A stretch of DNA of 64,000 bases from CAITNM01 sp037138055 (GCA_037138055.1 JBAXJB010000004.1:1-64000), one strand, 5' to 3'. Counted from the stretch's first letter, positions 51,731 to 62,400 are shown. Notes: generated from the letters alone by a model not told the origin. Numbers and translations are program-made.

Positions 51731-52948
51731 ATGCATAAAAGCACCATGCGAAATTTTATTGATAATCTACAAAAAAATATTTTTCTCTCTTTTCGCAGAT
51801 CTTTAACGTTGTTAAGACCAGAAAAAATAATAAAATTTTATATATTTATTGCTTTCATGACACTGAATGTTTATTCATCAAACAGTTATTCAGAATCTGA
51901 CCTAAAAATTTCAAGCTTAAGTGGAAAATTTCAAGTCAGATTCTACAATGACGCTACTCTCGATATACATACCAACTCTGATGGCTCCACAAAAATAATA
52001 GGATATTACACAACAGCTGTTATTTATGCGAAGGAGCAAATTGCAGGTTTACCTCTGGAAAAATATAAAGAATCAGCCTATTACTTATGTTTAGATGCAA
52101 AAGAAAAATATCAAAGAATTGATGAACGTTTAGAGGAACTCAGTCTACTTGATGTTTCGCATCATTCAGCCTCTTCGGTACCACAAAGCAGCGCACATAA
52201 TGGACACACTGAAAGTTCACTCGATGAATTATGTGAACATATTGCATCTTCAGACAGCGTTTGTGTTACATTTGGAGCTGGTATTTCTGGAGGGTATGTT
52301 CCCACATTAGTAGAGTTTTTTAATGCTCTTGGGCTGGAAAAAGCTCGTGCAGTTGATTCAGCTACTGACGAAAGTTTCATACGTTTTATTAGTAGTCTAG
52401 TAACGGAAAAAGATACAATCTTAAATATTGTGCAAACAGAATGGGGAAAGGTGTATAATTGCGATATTTCCAGTACTCCAGCTCATACTGCTTTAAAACA
52501 ATTAATTGAATTATTAAGGTTTAATGGAAAAGAAACTTTTGTTTATACAGATAATATTGATAAAATTCATGATAGGGTTGAAATTCAATTAAGTGAAGAG
52601 TCTACCTCATATGGAGTAAAAATAATCTATCCACCGCTAGATAACATACGTGATAAAAAAATGACGGTACTAGTATGCGGTCAGTCTTTTGATTTTCATT
52701 GTGTTTTAAGTACAATTCATGCGAGGGCGCATTTTGCTAGAGAGCTAGTATTTTTTCATTTAAACCTAGAAGCTGATTGCATCAATATTTATCAAGGATT
52801 AGACGTTCCCCTTTTACGAGAATCGAGCCCTGAAAAACCTAAAAAAATAGATATTTCACAAATCCCACAAGTAACCCTAGATATGAAATTCATCAAGGGT
52901 AGTCTTCATGATATTTTGCCTGCGCTATATGAAAAATTGAGAGAATAA
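51731..52948 (+). CDS. Exported or membrane-anchored SIR2-like protein
   Basis: 405 aa. A basic N-terminus and hydrophobic stretch at about 34-50 look like a long signal peptide or anchor. Residues about 60-165 are unknown. From about 165 a sirtuin-type Rossmann fold appears: VTFGAGISGGYVPTLVEFF (GAGIS at 182-186), SSTPAHTALKQL (P-A-H at 250-252), and TDNIDKIH (273-280) in place of TQNIDGLH. The end matches sirtuin C-termini (FFHLNLEAD, KGSLHDILPALYEKL). The ELHG catalytic His and zinc Cys pairs are not evident. It may use or cleave NAD. Start at the first ATG; a second at 51746 is possible. A putative defence role is possible but export argues for a host-directed one. Confidence 0.75.
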   Translation: MHKSTMRNFIDNLQKNIFLSFRRSLTLLRPEKIIKFYIFIAFMTLNVYSSNSYSESDLKISSLSGKFQVRFYNDATLDIHTNSDGSTKIIGYYTTAVIYAKEQIAGLPLEKYKESAYYLCLDAKEKYQRIDERLEELSLLDVSHHSASSVPQSSAHNGHTESSLDELCEHIASSDSVCVTFGAGISGGYVPTLVEFFNALGLEKARAVDSATDESFIRFISSLVTEKDTILNIVQTEWGKVYNCDISSTPAHTALKQLIELLRFNGKETFVYTDNIDKIHDRVEIQLSEESTSYGVKIIYPPLDNIRDKKMTVLVCGQSFDFHCVLSTIHARAHFARELVFFHLNLEADCINIYQGLDVPLLRESSPEKPKKIDISQIPQVTLDMKFIKGSLHDILPALYEKLRE

Positions 52949-52954
52949 TCAAAC

Positions 52955-54067
52955 TCAATCCATGAATCCGTAGCGCAGAACTGCTTGCAAGGCTAAACGC
53001 CCTTTTGCCGTTGCAGTTAGTTTACTGTTCGAGTGTGTTAAAAAATTTTCGTTTATAAGGGTTTGAATTTCATTCGTCATGGGTTTATTCCAAGAAATAC
53101 CTTCGGTTGTGCGCAGGCCCATGAGTACTCGCTCTTGCTCTTGTTCATCGGCAGATAGTTCCAAGCATTCTTCGTCACGAATAGATTCTTTTAGCCAGCG
53201 CTCTGGTGTGCGGAATTGTTTAGTCGCTAAATATTTTCCATTTACGGCCAACCGCCCATGGGCACCAGGACCAACACCTATGTATTCGCCATAGCGCCAA
53301 TAGGTTAAATTATGCTGACATTCAGCGCCTGGCTTTGCATAGTTTGAAACTTCGTACGCTTGTAAACCTTGTGCTGCACAAAGTGAATTTGTTAGCTCGT
53401 ACATATCTGCTGCCAAGTCATCAACAGGCAGAACCAGCGTTCCTTGGGCATGCAGACGTTCAAATGCTGTATTTGGTTCAATAGTTAATTGATATAATGA
53501 CAGATGCTCAGTGCCAAAAGCCAATGCCTGTTCGAGCTCTGGTTGCCATTCATCAGGAGTGTGACCTGGTGTTGCATAAATCAAGTCAAAGCTAACACGC
53601 TTAAATGTTGATTGGGCTGTGTGAATAGCCTTAATTGCTTCTTCAACACTATGCTTTCTTCCCAAATTTTGTAGGCGTTCGGGTCGTAGTGATTGCACCC
53701 CAATAGAAATACGATTTACCCCAGCTTGGCCCAGCTGTTGAAATTTTTCCACTTCAACGCTGTTGGGATTTGCCTCTAAAGTAATTTCAAGGTCAGGAGA
53801 GGTAGACCATAATTTGCACGCTTCGCTGATGATAGCTTCAACAGTTTGTGGCTGCATAAGTGATGGTGTGCCACCACCGAAAAAAATAGTCGTTAACAGC
53901 CTAGGGCCAATCCAATCACGAACGCGCCGAAGCTCTACACACAGCGCCTGTTGCCATTCTTTTTCGCCGTACGTTTCACGCACGTGGCTGTTGAAATCAC
54001 AGTAAGGGCATTTTGATAAGCAAAACGGCCAGTGGATGTAGAGGGAGATAGGTTGGGGTTCACCCAT
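52955..54067 (-). CDS. hemW: Haem chaperone HemW (radical SAM)
   Basis: Radical-SAM family protein, about 370 aa from the ATG at 54067. That start gives MGEPQPISLYIHWPFC and an eight-base overlap with polA; the ATG at 54106 would overlap polA by 47 bases. Cluster motif CLSKCPYCDFNSH (CxxxCxxC). FFGGGTPSLM and RISIGVQSL follow, and the C-terminal wing is present. The C-x-F element after the cluster fits HemW rather than the coproporphyrinogen oxidase HemN. HemW binds haem and delivers it to respiratory enzymes. Confidence 0.92.
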   Translation of the reverse strand: MGEPQPISLYIHWPFCLSKCPYCDFNSHVRETYGEKEWQQALCVELRRVRDWIGPRLLTTIFFGGGTPSLMQPQTVEAIISEACKLWSTSPDLEITLEANPNSVEVEKFQQLGQAGVNRISIGVQSLRPERLQNLGRKHSVEEAIKAIHTAQSTFKRVSFDLIYATPGHTPDEWQPELEQALAFGTEHLSLYQLTIEPNTAFERLHAQGTLVLPVDDLAADMYELTNSLCAAQGLQAYEVSNYAKPGAECQHNLTYWRYGEYIGVGPGAHGRLAVNGKYLATKQFRTPERWLKESIRDEECLELSADEQEQERVLMGLRTTEGISWNKPMTNEIQTLINENFLTHSNSKLTATAKGRLALQAVLRYGFMD

Positions 54068-56747
54068 GGGCAGCGTCCCAATTGTCTCCAATGCCAATAT
54101 CAACAACCAGCGGAACTTTCAGTTGCACAATATTTTCCATCATTTCTTTTAATTTAGGTGCAACATCTGCAACATCATGTTCTGGTATTTCAAAAATCAA
54201 TTCATCATGTACTTGCAACAATAATTTTGTTGGGGATGATTTTAGAACTCCATGAATTTTGATCATTGCCCTTTTGATAATATCTGCATTACTACCCTGA
54301 AGCGGTGCATTAATTGCCTGACGTTCAGCAAACTGACGAACCATGCCATTTTTATCAAGAATTCCAGGCGTATGAATTTTACGACTCATAAGGGTTGTCA
54401 CAAAGCCTTGTTCACGCGCTTGTCTGTGATAATTTCGAATGTACGCATCAATACCAGGGTAACGAGCAAAATATGCGTTGATCATTTGACTAGCTTCTTG
54501 GTTAGAAGTGCCAAGCTGCCTTGCCAGACCAAATGCGCTAATACCGTAGATAATGCCAAAATTCACAACCTTAGCACGCCTGCGTAGCTGTGGTGTGACA
54601 TGGGTCATAGGCACCCCAAACACATCTGCTGCAGTGCGAGTGTGAATATCTTCCCCATTTAAAAATGCCTGCTGCAATGTTGGAACATCAGCAAAATGTG
54701 CCAAAAGCCGTAATTCAATTTGTGAATAATCAAGGCTTACAAGCTTGTGACCTGGCTTTGCAATAAATGCCTGGCGAATTTTTCGTCCATCTTCATTTTT
54801 AATAGGAATGTTTTGTAAATTTGGATCAGATGATGACAACCTGCCAGTAGCCGCACCCACCATAGAATAACTGGTGTGTACACGGCCAGTGGTTGGGTTA
54901 ATTGCGTTCAGCAAGCCTTCAACATAGGTAGAATTCAACTTAGCAAGCCCGCGCCATGCCAATACTTTTTCAGGTAATGCATGTCCTTGTGCAACAAGCT
55001 TTTCTAGAACGTCTACATCGGTACTATAAGCACCTGTTTTGGTTTTTTTAGCTCCTGGCAGTTTTTGCTTATCAAATAAAATTTCCCCAAGCTGCGCCGG
55101 CGATGCAATATTGAATTCACAATCTGCAAGGGTATAAATTTCTTGCGTTAATTCCACCATGCGTTTGGAAAAATCTTGCCCTAAATGCTTTAGCCAGTTT
55201 GAATCTACACATACACCAGCTTCTTCCATAGAAACAATAACAGGGATTAGCGGACGTTCGGTTAGTTCATAGACAGCGCTTACTTGGTTTTTGCTAAGTT
55301 CAGGTTTGAATGTGTTGCACAGCAACCCAGTTATTTCTGCGTCTTCTGCTGCGTAAGTGGTAGCGATTGGAATTTCAACCATATCGAAGGTTTTTTGGGC
55401 CTTACCCTTACCAGCCACTTCAGCAAAAGTGATAGTGGTTCTGTTTAAATATTTAAGGGCTAGTTCGTCCATTCCATGGCCATGCTCACCACCATGCAAA
55501 ACATAAGACATCAGCATAGTGTCATCGAGTGTATTCACTTCAAAACCATGTTGACGAAGTACTAACAGGTCATATTTCAAATTATGCCCGATTTTCAAAA
55601 TGGCAGCGTTTTCCAGAAAAGGTTGTAGCAATGTTTTTGCCGCATCAAGGGGAATTTGGCGCCCTTCTGTTTGATGAGCAAAAGGCACATACGCCGCTTT
55701 ATAACCAGAATCAATTGGAATCCCCAAAGATAAACCAACAAGCTTTGCCTGCATGGCATTAAGGGAAGTTGTTTCACAATCAATCACAACTTTCCCAACG
55801 GAGGTCGCTTCATCGATCCACTGCTTTAACGTATCAATATCGGTGATGCATGTGTAATCAACTGGTTGAGCGATTGATTTAGATGCTTCAAAATAGCCAT
55901 CTGCCATTTGCAAACGCTTCATTAAGCTTAAGAAACCAAGCTCTTTTAAAAAGCTATCACGCTGTTCAAATTTTCTTTCAACCGGTGCAATTTCGCTATA
56001 AGCAACAGGCAATGGCGCGTTATCATCTAACGTGACTAATTTTTTTGATATACGAGCAAGTTCAGCGTGTTCTGTTAGCAGATCGCGGCGACGTGGCTGT
56101 TTAATTTCTGAAATTTTCTCTAATAGATTTTCTAAACTTCCAAACGTTTGAATAAGTTCCGCCGCTGTTTTTGGGCCAAAACCTGGAACACCTGGAATAT
56201 TATCACTGCTGTCACCACACAGGGCCTGCACATCAATAACCTTATCGGGGGTCACCCCAAATTTTTCAAACACGACCTGTTCATCAATCGGTTTGTTTTT
56301 CATGGGGTCCCACATGGTAACGCCTGGACGCAACAATTGCATAAGGTCTTTATCAGCGGAGATAATTTGAGTCTTATCGCCTTTGGCAATGCAGGCTTTA
56401 GCGTAAGCTGCTATTAAATCATCTGCCTCAAAACCTGGTAATTCAACCATGGGCACACCAAACGCAATGCAAGCTTGGCGAATAAGTGAAAATTGAGGAA
56501 TTAAATCATCAGGTGGAGGCGGTCTGTGGGCTTTATATTCTGGATAAATATCTTGGCGAAAGGTTTTACGACCTGCGTCAAAAATCACCAATAAGCGATT
56601 GCCATCAACTTTTTCAATAAGTCGGTGCAGCATATTGCAAAAACCATATACAGCACCCACAGGCGTGCCAGTGGGACTAGTAAGAGGTGGTAATGCATAA
56701 TACGCACGAAAAATATAGCCGGAGCCATCAACAAGATGCAGGGTCAT
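54060..56747 (-). CDS. polA: DNA polymerase I
   Basis: 895 aa with three domains: 5' nuclease (LVDGSGYIFRAYYAL at the start, GDSSDNIPGVPGFGPKTA), 3'-5' exonuclease with intact catalytic residues (IDCETTSL, KIGHNLKYDLL, TYAAEDAE), and polymerase (DYSQIELRLLAHFADV, RRRAKVVNFGIIYGISAFGL, LLQVHDELIFEIPE). The proofreading domain is therefore predicted active, which many small-genome bacteria have lost. It is first in the polA-hemW pair. Confidence 0.97.
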   Translation of the reverse strand: MTLHLVDGSGYIFRAYYALPPLTSPTGTPVGAVYGFCNMLHRLIEKVDGNRLLVIFDAGRKTFRQDIYPEYKAHRPPPPDDLIPQFSLIRQACIAFGVPMVELPGFEADDLIAAYAKACIAKGDKTQIISADKDLMQLLRPGVTMWDPMKNKPIDEQVVFEKFGVTPDKVIDVQALCGDSSDNIPGVPGFGPKTAAELIQTFGSLENLLEKISEIKQPRRRDLLTEHAELARISKKLVTLDDNAPLPVAYSEIAPVERKFEQRDSFLKELGFLSLMKRLQMADGYFEASKSIAQPVDYTCITDIDTLKQWIDEATSVGKVVIDCETTSLNAMQAKLVGLSLGIPIDSGYKAAYVPFAHQTEGRQIPLDAAKTLLQPFLENAAILKIGHNLKYDLLVLRQHGFEVNTLDDTMLMSYVLHGGEHGHGMDELALKYLNRTTITFAEVAGKGKAQKTFDMVEIPIATTYAAEDAEITGLLCNTFKPELSKNQVSAVYELTERPLIPVIVSMEEAGVCVDSNWLKHLGQDFSKRMVELTQEIYTLADCEFNIASPAQLGEILFDKQKLPGAKKTKTGAYSTDVDVLEKLVAQGHALPEKVLAWRGLAKLNSTYVEGLLNAINPTTGRVHTSYSMVGAATGRLSSSDPNLQNIPIKNEDGRKIRQAFIAKPGHKLVSLDYSQIELRLLAHFADVPTLQQAFLNGEDIHTRTAADVFGVPMTHVTPQLRRRAKVVNFGIIYGISAFGLARQLGTSNQEASQMINAYFARYPGIDAYIRNYHRQAREQGFVTTLMSRKIHTPGILDKNGMVRQFAERQAINAPLQGSNADIIKRAMIKIHGVLKSSPTKLLLQVHDELIFEIPEHDVADVAPKLKEMMENIVQLKVPLVVDIGIGDNWDAAHG

Positions 56748-56843
56748 TGATTATAAGCACTAAATAAAGTGCTTATACCCTATCGCAACCACCTATAAAT
56801 GCAAGGGGTAGAATATAACTCACAAAGGTTACCAACAGAAATA

Positions 56844-56872
56844 TTGACCAACACGCTGATTTGGGGCATATT
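56844..56872 (+). promoter_or_regulatory. Sigma-70 promoter for tRNA-Ile
   Basis: TTGACC (56844-56849), 17-base spacer, CATATT (56867-56872), nine bases before the tRNA 5' end. Confidence 0.5.
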
Positions 56873-56881
56873 TCTTACGTT

Positions 56882-56958
56882 GGGCCTGTAGTTCAGTTGG
56901 TTAGAACCCCCCGCTCATAACGGGGATGTCACAGGTTCGAGTCCTGTCGGGCCCACCA
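56882..56958 (+). tRNA. tRNA with CAT anticodon, probably tRNA-Ile2 (lysidine type)
   Basis: 77 nt including encoded CCA. Acceptor GGGCCTG pairs with CGGGCCC. Anticodon loop CTCATAA gives CAT. The body (GGGCCTGTAGTTCAG start, CTCATAAC loop, A discriminator) resembles alphaproteobacterial tRNA-Ile2, whose C34 is converted to lysidine to read AUA. Elongator or initiator Met is less likely: there is no GGG/CCC anticodon stem pattern of initiator type. Confidence 0.9.
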
Positions 56959-56967
56959 CTCTATGTT

Positions 56968-57930
56968 TTATTTAATTCCTTCAATGAATGCGTTTACATA
57001 CGCGTTCATTAGTACTTCGTAAGCATCTTCCCCTGCAGGGACGTCTGCTCCTAAATAATCAACAACAGCAAATGGTAGCTTCAGTGTGTCTGCGTAGCTT
57101 CTTGCTAATGCTCCATCCAGTTGTCGTTCTGCATATAAACACCTAGGGTGAATTTTTCCGTCACTAATGGCTTTTCGAATTTTTAGTATATGCCCAGCAC
57201 TTGGAGGAATGCTTGGGTCAATTGAAATGGTTGCTATTGTTTTCACTTTGTAAGCGTTATCAAAATATTGATTACCATCGTGCTGAATAATATACGTTTT
57301 ACCTTTGTAAGGCTTCATTTTCTTTAATAAATCTTGATGCAGGACTTCTAAGCGTTTCTTGTAATCATTTGCGTTTCTGCTTAATAGCCCTTGATGATTT
57401 GGGTATAGTTTTTTTAAATGCTGCAAAACAACATCTACCACTTGTGTCATCATTAAAGGGTCTAACCATATATGCCCATCTGGATTAGTCGCATCAGATT
57501 TTTCATGATGATGATGGTCGTGATCTTTGTGATGATCATGAGCACAACATGATTTTTCATCCCAAAATGTTCCAGAGCGAAGCGGTTTCAGTTTAATTGA
57601 TGAATCATCCTGTAATGTTAAAACATTGTTTTCCAGTTGTTTCACGTGTTTAAAGAGTGGCTGTTCATAAGCAGGACCAACCCAAATTAGTATTTTTGCA
57701 TTTTTCATAGCAAGCACTTGTGAAGGTACCAACTGAGCATGATGAGGAGACGTGTTTCCATCTAACAATAAGGTAGGATTCGTAATACTTTTAGTGAGCG
57801 CACAAACTAAGCTGTGCAAAGGTTTTATAGAAACAACAATTTCGTCAGTGGTTGCTCTTGTGGAAGACGCGTTAAAAAATAAAACAGCAACAACAACCCC
57901 AACAGCTAAAAATACTAATTTTTTCCTCAT
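56968..57930 (-). CDS. znuA: Zinc ABC transporter substrate-binding protein ZnuA
   Basis: Periplasmic metal-binding lipocalin-like cluster A-I protein, 320 aa, with a signal peptide (about 1-26). Three family His sites are seen: SIKPLHSLV, SPHHAQL and IIQHDGNQYF, plus SIDPSIPPSAG. A His/Asp-rich loop (HDHHKDHDHHHHEKSD) is typical of zinc chaperoning. Membrane and ATPase partners znuB/znuC are not in this window. The gene is alone on its strand. Confidence 0.93.
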   Translation of the reverse strand: MRKKLVFLAVGVVVAVLFFNASSTRATTDEIVVSIKPLHSLVCALTKSITNPTLLLDGNTSPHHAQLVPSQVLAMKNAKILIWVGPAYEQPLFKHVKQLENNVLTLQDDSSIKLKPLRSGTFWDEKSCCAHDHHKDHDHHHHEKSDATNPDGHIWLDPLMMTQVVDVVLQHLKKLYPNHQGLLSRNANDYKKRLEVLHQDLLKKMKPYKGKTYIIQHDGNQYFDNAYKVKTIATISIDPSIPPSAGHILKIRKAISDGKIHPRCLYAERQLDGALARSYADTLKLPFAVVDYLGADVPAGEDAYEVLMNAYVNAFIEGIK

Positions 57931-58041
57931 GAATACCTTTCAAATGCTGACTTTAAAAGATATTAGCACAGTCGCTATAGAGTCTAATGGTATATTTTTG
58001 CAGCGTTTGCTGTTTTTTTTGTTGTGATTTCAGTATTTCTC

Positions 58042-58070
58042 TTGGCAAATCGGTTTTTTTTAGATATTGT
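58042..58070 (+). promoter_or_regulatory. Sigma-70 promoter for tRNA-Pro
   Basis: TTGGCA (58042-58047), 17-base spacer, TATTGT (58065-58070), ten bases before the tRNA 5' end. Confidence 0.5.
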
Positions 58071-58080
58071 GTAATCTGTT

Positions 58081-58157
58081 CGGGACGTAGCGCAGCCTGG
58101 TAGCGCGCCAGTTTTGGGTACTGGATGCCGGAGGTTCAAATCCTCTCGTCCCGACCA
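58081..58157 (+). tRNA. tRNA-Pro(TGG)
   Basis: 77 nt including encoded CCA. Acceptor CGGGACG pairs with CGTCCCG, discriminator A. Anticodon loop TTTGGGT gives TGG. T loop TTCAAAT. It is a standard Pro tRNA body (GTAGCGCAGCCTGGTAGCGC). Confidence 0.97.
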
Positions 58158-58189
58158 CTTAAGTATGAGTGAAAACCCTATTTTATAGT

Positions 58190-58738
58190 TTACCTATTAG
58201 CCCCTGGAACCCAGAGCACATCTAGCTTTCCATTGTCATTCAAGTGACGGCATAAAACAAATAATAGGTCAGACAGCCGATTCAAATATTTTAATGCATT
58301 ACCGTTAACAAGCTCATATTCATTCAAAAGCACCATGCTTCGTTCTGCTCTACGAACAACAGTTCGCGCTACGTGCATCAAAGCACTAGCTTTGGTGCCC
58401 CCTGGAAGCACAAAGGAATCCAATGGGTTCAAAGCGTCATTAAATATATCAATTTGTTTTTCCAAGAATTCTACATGATTATTGCCAATACGCAACGCTT
58501 CTCCTTGCGGAACAGCCAAGTCAGCGCCCAAATCAAATAAATCATTTTGGATATGCGTGATTAGTTTTTGAAGCGCTGTCGGTAACTCTACTGCAATTAA
58601 TCCACAATAGGCATTAACTTCATCAACATTCCCTATGGTTTCAAAGCGAATATCAGATTTTTTTCGTCTTGTGCCATCACCGAGAGATGCTCTGCCTGTA
58701 TCTCCAGATCGGGTATAAATATGTGTAAGCTGTACCAT
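58190..58738 (-). CDS. Cob(I)alamin adenosyltransferase (PduO type)
   Basis: Makes adenosylcobalamin from cob(I)alamin and ATP, 182 aa. ATP-binding N-terminus TRSGDTGRASLGDGTRRKK, FETIGNVDEVNA, and the C-terminal RRAERSMVLLNE and YLNRLSDLLFVLCRH are the PduO-type signature. It follows plsY by three bases, and nrdJ lies upstream in the same direction. Since nrdJ needs adenosylcobalamin, the context gives it an obvious purpose. No de novo B12 genes are here, so corrinoid is probably imported. Confidence 0.95.
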   Translation of the reverse strand: MVQLTHIYTRSGDTGRASLGDGTRRKKSDIRFETIGNVDEVNAYCGLIAVELPTALQKLITHIQNDLFDLGADLAVPQGEALRIGNNHVEFLEKQIDIFNDALNPLDSFVLPGGTKASALMHVARTVVRRAERSMVLLNEYELVNGNALKYLNRLSDLLFVLCRHLNDNGKLDVLWVPGANR

Positions 58739-58741
58739 ATT

Positions 58742-59353
58742 TTATGAAATTACTGATTCTTGTTTGTTAACAAGTCTTTTAATATTATCACGGTGCGTAT
58801 ACAAAAGAGTCGCTGCAATTAAAGCTGTAAAAGGAATAACAGCAGAATCAACCCCAAGAAAATAGGCGAAGAATGGAGCTAATAAAGCTGCCACAAGCGC
58901 AGATAGTGAAGAAACTTTAAATAATTTCGCAGTAAGCAACCACGTTGTCAAAACCAGCAAACCAAAAGTTGGGTCCCAGGCCAAGTAAACTCCTAAAGTC
59001 GTAGCGACACCCTTCCCGCCTTTGAATTTTAAATACACCGGGAAAATGTGAGCAAAGATTGCTAAAAAACCAATGGTATACTCATGTCCTGGAATAAAGT
59101 ACGAGCTAACTAGCACAGCTAAAGAACCCTTCAATGCATCAAAAATCAGTGTCAGCGCTGCAATTTTTTTATTACCTGAGCGCAGAACGTTTGTTGCACC
59201 AATATTGCCTGAACCAATTTTTCTAATATCTCCAAGACCAGCAATTTTTGCAAATACCAAACCAAAAGGAATTGCTGCAAAAAAATAGGTGCATAAGGCA
59301 ATTACAATAACAACTAATTCTGTGTTGAGTGGTTCCATACATTTTCCTATCAT
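58742..59353 (-). CDS. plsY: Acyl-phosphate:glycerol-3-phosphate acyltransferase
   Basis: Membrane enzyme that puts the first acyl chain on glycerol-3-phosphate, 203 aa, about five TM helices. The conserved loops IGSGNIGATNVLRSGNKK, FALKG-type (DALKGSLAVL), and FKGGKGVATTLGVYLAW are intact. It overlaps nothing but is three bases from the adenosyltransferase gene. Confidence 0.95.
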   Translation of the reverse strand: MIGKCMEPLNTELVVIVIALCTYFFAAIPFGLVFAKIAGLGDIRKIGSGNIGATNVLRSGNKKIAALTLIFDALKGSLAVLVSSYFIPGHEYTIGFLAIFAHIFPVYLKFKGGKGVATTLGVYLAWDPTFGLLVLTTWLLTAKLFKVSSLSALVAALLAPFFAYFLGVDSAVIPFTALIAATLLYTHRDNIKRLVNKQESVIS

Positions 59354-59408
59354 GCTTCAGGTCATAGTATTAGCATAAAGCTTGCGAATTAATAAGTTTC
59401 GTTGCGTC

Positions 59409-59433
59409 TGTCCCGCTAGTAAATAGCAGGACA
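59409..59433 (-). terminator. Hairpin between nrdJ and plsY
   Basis: TGTCCCGCTA (59409-59418) and TAGCAGGACA (59424-59433) form a 10-bp stem with one G-U pair and a 5-base loop, 13 bases after the nrdJ stop. There is no T-run in the minus-strand direction, so it may stabilise the 3' end or attenuate rather than terminate. Confidence 0.35.
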
Positions 59434-59446
59434 GATCCCAAGTATT

Positions 59447-62400
59447 TTAAGAACAACCACTAGTAGAACCACATGTTACGCATTTTAAACACGTACCATT
59501 ACGCACCATAGTGAAGTTGCCACATTCACCACATGAATCACCTTCGTAGCCTTGCAGCTTTGCTTGAGTAGATTTCTCTGCTTTTCGCTTTGATGAAGAT
59601 GCGTAAGATACAACATTTGAAGCACCATAAGTGCCAGTGGCTTTAACTTCAACGCTCTCTGTATATCCATCCATTGAAGTGATCTCATCAGAAATACTCA
59701 CCGTTGTTTCTACTAATAATGGTTCTTCATTTTCATTCTGACGATTAACCATGTAGTCACTTCTGTCACCAATTGTGTCTGGCGTTAAGTCACTTGGTTG
59801 CACATGCGCAAGATCATGACGACTTAAGTAGTTAATAGCCAAATCACGGAAAATGTAGTCTAGAATTGACGTTGCAATTTTAACCCAATCGTTTCCTTCA
59901 ACCATTCCTGATGGTTCAAAACGAGTGAATGTAAAGGCTTCTACATATTCTTCTAGTGGAACGCCATATTGCAAACCAATAGAAATGGCCATAGCAAAGT
60001 TATGCATTAGAGAACGGAACGAGGCCCCTTCTTTGTGCATATCAATGAAAATTTCGCCTAATTTTCCATCAATATATTCACCAGTGCGAATATAAATTTT
60101 GTGCCCACCTACAACCGCTTTTTGAGTATAGCCACCACGACGGTTTGGCAATTTTTGACGTTTTGATTCGTAAACAACACGTTCAATAATACGTTCAACA
60201 ATTTTTTCAGCAACCACTTGAGCTTTTTGCGTTTGTGGCATTTGTGCAATTTCTTCAGCTTCGTCTTCATCAAAGCTTATGCTGCTTAAAGGTTGAGAAA
60301 GCTTTGAACCATCACGATACAAAGCATTTGCCTTTAGGCAAAGACGCCATGATTTCATATAAGCTGATTGGCAATCTTCAACAGTTGCTTGAGCCGGCAT
60401 ATTCACAGTTTTAGAAATAGCACCACTTATGAATGGCTGAACCGCTGCCATCATTTCAATATGGCTATCGAAAGACAAGAAACGCTTACCAATACGTCCA
60501 CATGGGTTTGCACAATCAAAAACTGGAAGATGTTCTATTTTTAAGTGAGGTGCCCCTTCTAGAGTCATTGTACCACAGCAGTATGTGTTAGCATCTTCAA
60601 TGTCTTGTTTACTAAAGCCAAGATGAGTAAGCATATCAAAAGATGGATCACATAATTGATCATCAGTTAGCTTTAATGTTCCTTTGCAAAAATCTTCACC
60701 CAGAGTGTATTTATTAAAAACAAACTTGATATCAAAGGCTGATTTCAACACAGCGGAAATTGCCGTTAGCTCTTTATTAGTAAATCCCTTTGCTTTTAAA
60801 GATGTGTGATTAATTGCAGGCGCATTTTCAAGTGATGCGTAGCCCACGGCATAATTAGAAATTTCCAGCATTTGCTCTGGAGTGTAACCCAAAACTTTCA
60901 ATGCTGAAGGAACCATTTGGTTAATAATTTTAAAGTACCCACCACCAGCAAGTTTTTTGAATTTAACCAAAGCAAAATCTGGCTCAACACCTGTTGTGTC
61001 ACAATCCATCACCAATCCAATAGTCCCAGTTGGGGCAATACACGTGGTTTGAGCGTTACGGTAACCAAACTGTTCACCATATGAAACAGCTTCATCCCAA
61101 GCTTGGCAAGCCGCTTCAATTAATCCTGGAATAGCACAATCACTTGCACGAAGCGGAACAGGTAGAATTGATAGATCTTCATAATTTTTAGTTTCGCCGT
61201 ATGCAGCACGACGGTGGTTACGCATAACCCGGATCATCGCATCTTTATTTTTTGCATAGCCTGGGAATGCCCCAAGTTCTTTTGCCATAAGTGCAGAAGT
61301 CCTGTAGCTTACACCGGTTAGAATTGCAGCTAGTGCTCCAGCAATACAACGGCCTTCTGGGCTATCGTAAGCAATACCCATAGCCATTAATAGACCACCT
61401 AGGTTACCGTATCCTAAACCAAGCGTACGGAAATCATAAGATAGCTGAGCAATAGCCCTAGATGGGAATTGCGCCATAAGCACAGAAATTTCAAGAACAA
61501 CTGTCCAAAGGGTAATAGCATGTTCAAATGCTGCTATATCAAACTGGCCATCTTTGTACAATGTAACAAGGTTGATTGAAGCAAGGTTACATGCGGTATC
61601 ATCAATAAACATATATTCAGAACATGGATTTGATGCATTAATTCGTCCACTATTTGGGCAAGTGTGCCACTCGTTAATGGTTGTATCAAATTGAATACCT
61701 GGATCTGCACATGCCCAAGCAGCAAAACCAACTTTATCCCATAATTCTTTTGCTGGTAGCGTTTTAACTGCTTCACCATTTGTACGTGAAGTTAAGCTCC
61801 ATTCTTTATTTTCTAAAACACTTTCTAAAAAGGCATTAGTAACGCGGACTGTGTTATTTGAATTTTGGCCTGAAACTGTTCCATAAGCTTCACTATCCCA
61901 ATCAGTATTATAAGACGGGAATGGGAAGCTAGTGTACCCTAGCTGAGCCATGTGAATAGCGCGCTTAATGTAATTTTCAGGAACCAATACAGCGCGTGCA
62001 GCGCGAATGGTTGTTTTCAACGCAGGGTTGGTTTTTGGATCAAAGCGATCTGTTTCTTTAAGATCATTATTAATACAAGCTGAAATGATTTCATTCAAAT
62101 GAAGTTGGTTTAACTTTGAACCAGTAACCAGTGCTGCAACTTTTTGTTCTTCAATGACTTTCCAATCAATGAAATTAATAACATCTGGGTGATCAATATC
62201 AAGCACCACCATTTTTGCAGCGCGTCTTGTCGTTCCACCAGATTTAATAGCACCAGCTGAACGGTCACCAATACGTAAAAAGCTCATTAAACCTGAAGAA
62301 TAACCACCACCAGATAGCTTTTCACCAAAGCCACGTAAATTTGAAAAGTTAGACCCTGTGCCAGACCCGTATTTAAATAGACGAGCTTCGCGAACCCAAA

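Noticed and set aside
50914..52948. Whole region as an anti-phage defence island
   Set aside because: The SIR2-like protein has an export leader and no partner defence gene, and the toxin-antitoxin pair is bounded separately by the tRNA repeats. Evidence for a joint defence system is lacking.
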